14,485 nucleotides of DNA from an uncultured Prevotella sp. (GTDB lineage Bacteria > Bacteroidota > Bacteroidia > Bacteroidales > Bacteroidaceae): positions 1 to 14,485 of the forward strand of contig CABSIA010000072.1 of NCBI GenBank assembly GCA_902477645.1. Direction: 5' to 3'. This document shows, one piece after another, positions 12,495 through 14,485 of the stretch (position 1 is its first letter; each line of letters starts with the position of its first letter). Both the position numbers and the translations under genes were made by a program. The notes beneath the pieces are model-generated. The model saw only the letters and a list, made by a program, of their open reading frames with translations. It did no database searches and was not told the origin of the DNA.

Positions 12495-14485
12495 TTAGTT
12501 CGTTTTCAGTGATAATTTTGCGGTTTTCTGATTTTCGTCTGTTACTGTGAGCGTTATCTTCGACGGCGACTGTCCGGCACGCAGGATGACGAGTGCCGAG
12601 CCGTTGTATAGTGAGCGTGAGTCTGCGGCGAACGACTCGTCTGAATTGAGATTTCCGTTGTCTACCGCAACTATGCGGGCATCGCCATCCACTCTGAATT
12701 GCAGCTTGCGGTTGTCGGCCCATGCGCGGCGGCCCTTGCTGTCTACTGCCGTCACCCTGATGTGCATAAGGTCTTGCCCGTCAGCGTTCCATTGCACTTT
12801 GTCAGGTGTTAGGGTAAGCTTCTTTGAAGGGCCAGAGGTCTCTATGCGGTGGGATGCCACACGCTTACCGTTGCTGTAGGCTATAGCCTCGATGTATCCT
12901 GGCTGATATTCCACATCGTTGAATCTCATCTTGTTGCGCTGCTTTGGCTGCATGCTGTTTTGCTGCGATGCCACGGCCTTTCCGTTTACGAGCAGGTCAA
13001 CACGTTCGGCGTTTGTATATACGTTGACGTTGTACCGTTTGCCTGGTGTGCGGTTCCAGTGCTCGCTCATGCCGTCGTTGTTGAAGATGATGCCGTTCCA
13101 TTCCTCGGCGTTTGCCTTTGAGTCGATGATGCCGATGTGTACGACTGGCTCGTCGGGCTTAAACATTGAGCGCAGCAAATAGGCAATTGGCTTTGGCTGC
13201 AGTGAAATGTCGAACGAGCCGTCATTCCATCCCTTGGCTGGCCATCCGCGGCTCTCTCCGAGATAGTCTATCTGTCCCCAGTAGGCGAGTCCCATCACCT
13301 TGTCGAGGTTCATCTCGTAGAAGTTAGGTCCCATCATAGATGTGTTTGCCTCACTCTGGTAGAATGTCATCCACGGGAAGCGGCGGCCGTCGCCAGGGAA
13401 GTACATGTAGCGGTAGTTGTAGGCGGCAATATCTGTTTCCTGGACAAGCGGCGCCGGCAATGAGTCGGTCTCAAGACTGCGTCCGCGCGGGTGCATGGCA
13501 ACGGTAATCTTGCGTGTGTTGTCGTAGCGCTGCAGCACAGGCTTCATCATGCGGTATGGAGTTACACCCCAGTCACCAAACGGCAGGTTAGGGTAGGTCT
13601 GCAGCTCGTTGCCGAGACTCCATGCTATGACTGACGGGTGGTTGCGGTCGCGCTTTATCCATTCGGGCAGGTCGCTTGGCCATTGCTCCATCCACGGGCG
13701 GCGGCCGCCTGTAAACTGGTCGAGCCATTTGTCGTAAAGCTCGTCGATGACGAGGATGCCGTACTCGTCGCAGAGGTCGAGGAACGATGTGCTGTAGGGG
13801 TTGTGGGATGTGCGGATATGGTTGAAGCCGAAGTCCTTAAGCATCTGTATGCGCTTCTCCATGGCGCGTGGATAGGCGGCCGCTCCGAGTGCTCCGAGAG
13901 TGTGGTGGTTTGCTATGCCTTTAAGCAAGACTTTCTCTCCGTTTACCTTCAGTCCGAAGTCTGGCCCAATCTCAATGGTTCTGATGCCGAAGCGTGCTGA
14001 TGCTTGGTCGGTCTCGTTTCCGTTCTCATCAATGATGCTTACATTGGCGGTATAGAGATTAGGCTCGTCGCAGCTCCAGAGTTTGGGGTTGCTGATGTCT
14101 ATGGTCTCCCACTTCAGCTCGTTTGTGCGCATTTTGCGGTTGAAGGCAACGTCCGATGTCTTGTCGTAGACGGTGTTGCCCTGTTGGTCAATGACTCTGA
14201 CATGTAGCCTGATGTTGTTTCGTTTGGTGTAGTTGGCGACCTCAATCTGCAGGTCAACGAGGTGATTGTCGCGTGTGGTGACGTATAGCGGATGGCGTAC
14301 GAAATAGATGTCGGCGGGAGTAGAGATAAGCCTCACGTCACGATAGAGTCCGCCCCCTGTGTACCAGCGTGAGTTTAAAGGCCCGCTGGTAGATGCGTGA
14401 ACGGCAATGGTGTTCTCTTTGCCGTAGTCGACAAGTTTGGATATGTCGATGTCGAAGCCAAGGTAGCCATAGTCGGTACCGCCAA
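12495..14485 (-). CDS. Glycoside hydrolase family 2 enzyme (beta-galactosidase-like), N-terminus cut by window edge
   Basis: The last 662 codons of a GH2 enzyme are present; the frame stays open to the right edge, so signal peptide and first strands are missing. Visible order: end of the N-terminal sugar-binding sandwich (GGTDYGYLGFDI, NSRWYTGGGLYRDV), an Ig-like domain (about 55-170), a TIM barrel (about 175-440) with RTSHNP, a DUF4982-type domain (about 460-540, WNGIIFNNDG) and a final Ig-like domain. The acid/base Glu is in SLGNEL (codon 13605-13607). The nucleophile is most likely Glu in YQSEANT (codon 13350-13352), a variant of the usual EYG context found in several Bacteroidales GH2 groups. 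The family removes terminal beta-linked sugars; which one cannot be told. No PUL partners are in view, so they may lie beyond the right edge. Confidence 0.9.
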   Translation of the reverse strand, partial: GGTDYGYLGFDIDISKLVDYGKENTIAVHASTSGPLNSRWYTGGGLYRDVRLISTPADIYFVRHPLYVTTRDNHLVDLQIEVANYTKRNNIRLHVRVIDQQGNTVYDKTSDVAFNRKMRTNELKWETIDISNPKLWSCDEPNLYTANVSIIDENGNETDQASARFGIRTIEIGPDFGLKVNGEKVLLKGIANHHTLGALGAAAYPRAMEKRIQMLKDFGFNHIRTSHNPYSTSFLDLCDEYGILVIDELYDKWLDQFTGGRRPWMEQWPSDLPEWIKRDRNHPSVIAWSLGNELQTYPNLPFGDWGVTPYRMMKPVLQRYDNTRKITVAMHPRGRSLETDSLPAPLVQETDIAAYNYRYMYFPGDGRRFPWMTFYQSEANTSMMGPNFYEMNLDKVMGLAYWGQIDYLGESRGWPAKGWNDGSFDISLQPKPIAYLLRSMFKPDEPVVHIGIIDSKANAEEWNGIIFNNDGMSEHWNRTPGKRYNVNVYTNAERVDLLVNGKAVASQQNSMQPKQRNKMRFNDVEYQPGYIEAIAYSNGKRVASHRIETSGPSKKLTLTPDKVQWNADGQDLMHIRVTAVDSKGRRAWADNRKLQFRVDGDARIVAVDNGNLNSDESFAADSRSLYNGSALVILRAGQSPSKITLTVTDENQKTAKLSLKTN

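Noticed and set aside
12495..14485. Start of the GH2 gene at a GTG near 14336
   Set aside because: The frame continues upstream to the window edge with good GH2 sequence (GGTDYGYLGFDI, NSRWYTGGGLY), so the GTG is internal.

Overview
The window looks like a chromosomal segment of a Bacteroidales bacterium, probably Prevotella-like. Four things point there: protein families typical of that order; A-rich leaders without a clear Shine-Dalgarno; housekeeping promoters of the Bacteroidetes form TTTG-N19/20-TAnnTTTG; and an ABC-F / grpE / dnaJ cluster without dnaK or hrcA. The genus is an inference. There is no prophage, integrase, CRISPR array or obvious island. The interest lies in control signals, repeats and some divergent active sites.

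Positions 1-4218 carry four minus-strand genes in the order ABC-F ATPase, grpE, dnaJ, folC (cut by the left edge). A housekeeping promoter precedes the ABC-F gene, and a sigma-54-like -24/-12 element lies directly upstream of grpE. A palindromic AT-rich repeat separates grpE from dnaJ. Positions 4219-4750 are non-coding, with one copy of a roughly 107-bp hairpin repeat. Positions 4751-6324 hold two plus-strand genes for exported proteins: a peptidase-M15-like DUF5715-type protein and a TPR protein. Each has its own -7 element, and the pair ends at a bidirectional terminator.

Positions 6365-6544 hold two identical tRNA-Arg(ACG) genes on the minus strand. Their promoter overlaps a long palindrome downstream of htpG. 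htpG (Hsp90) fills 6637-8694. Its promoter region contains the same 14-bp sequence as grpE, GCAAATAGCGTGCC, which on the coding strand is an almost ideal sigma-54 promoter (TGGCACGCTATTTGCA). The region upstream of htpG holds a strong minus-strand terminator and a promoter about 300 bp before it, so probably an unannotated small RNA. A second copy of the hairpin repeat follows.

Positions 9312-11244 encode, on the minus strand, a zinc-ribbon membrane protein and a GH25 muramidase whose promoter implies a leaderless mRNA. Divergently, 11517-12410 encodes a YitT-type membrane protein. The right end is a glycoside hydrolase family 2 enzyme cut by the window edge.

The strongest system-level signal is the shared -24/-12 element in front of the two heat-shock units, grpE-dnaJ and htpG. 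It suggests that RpoN and an activator control chaperones in this organism. The runners-up are an ABC-F ATPase with one whole composite ATP site degenerated, the hairpin repeat whose inner arm is flipped between copies, and the candidate small RNA next to htpG.
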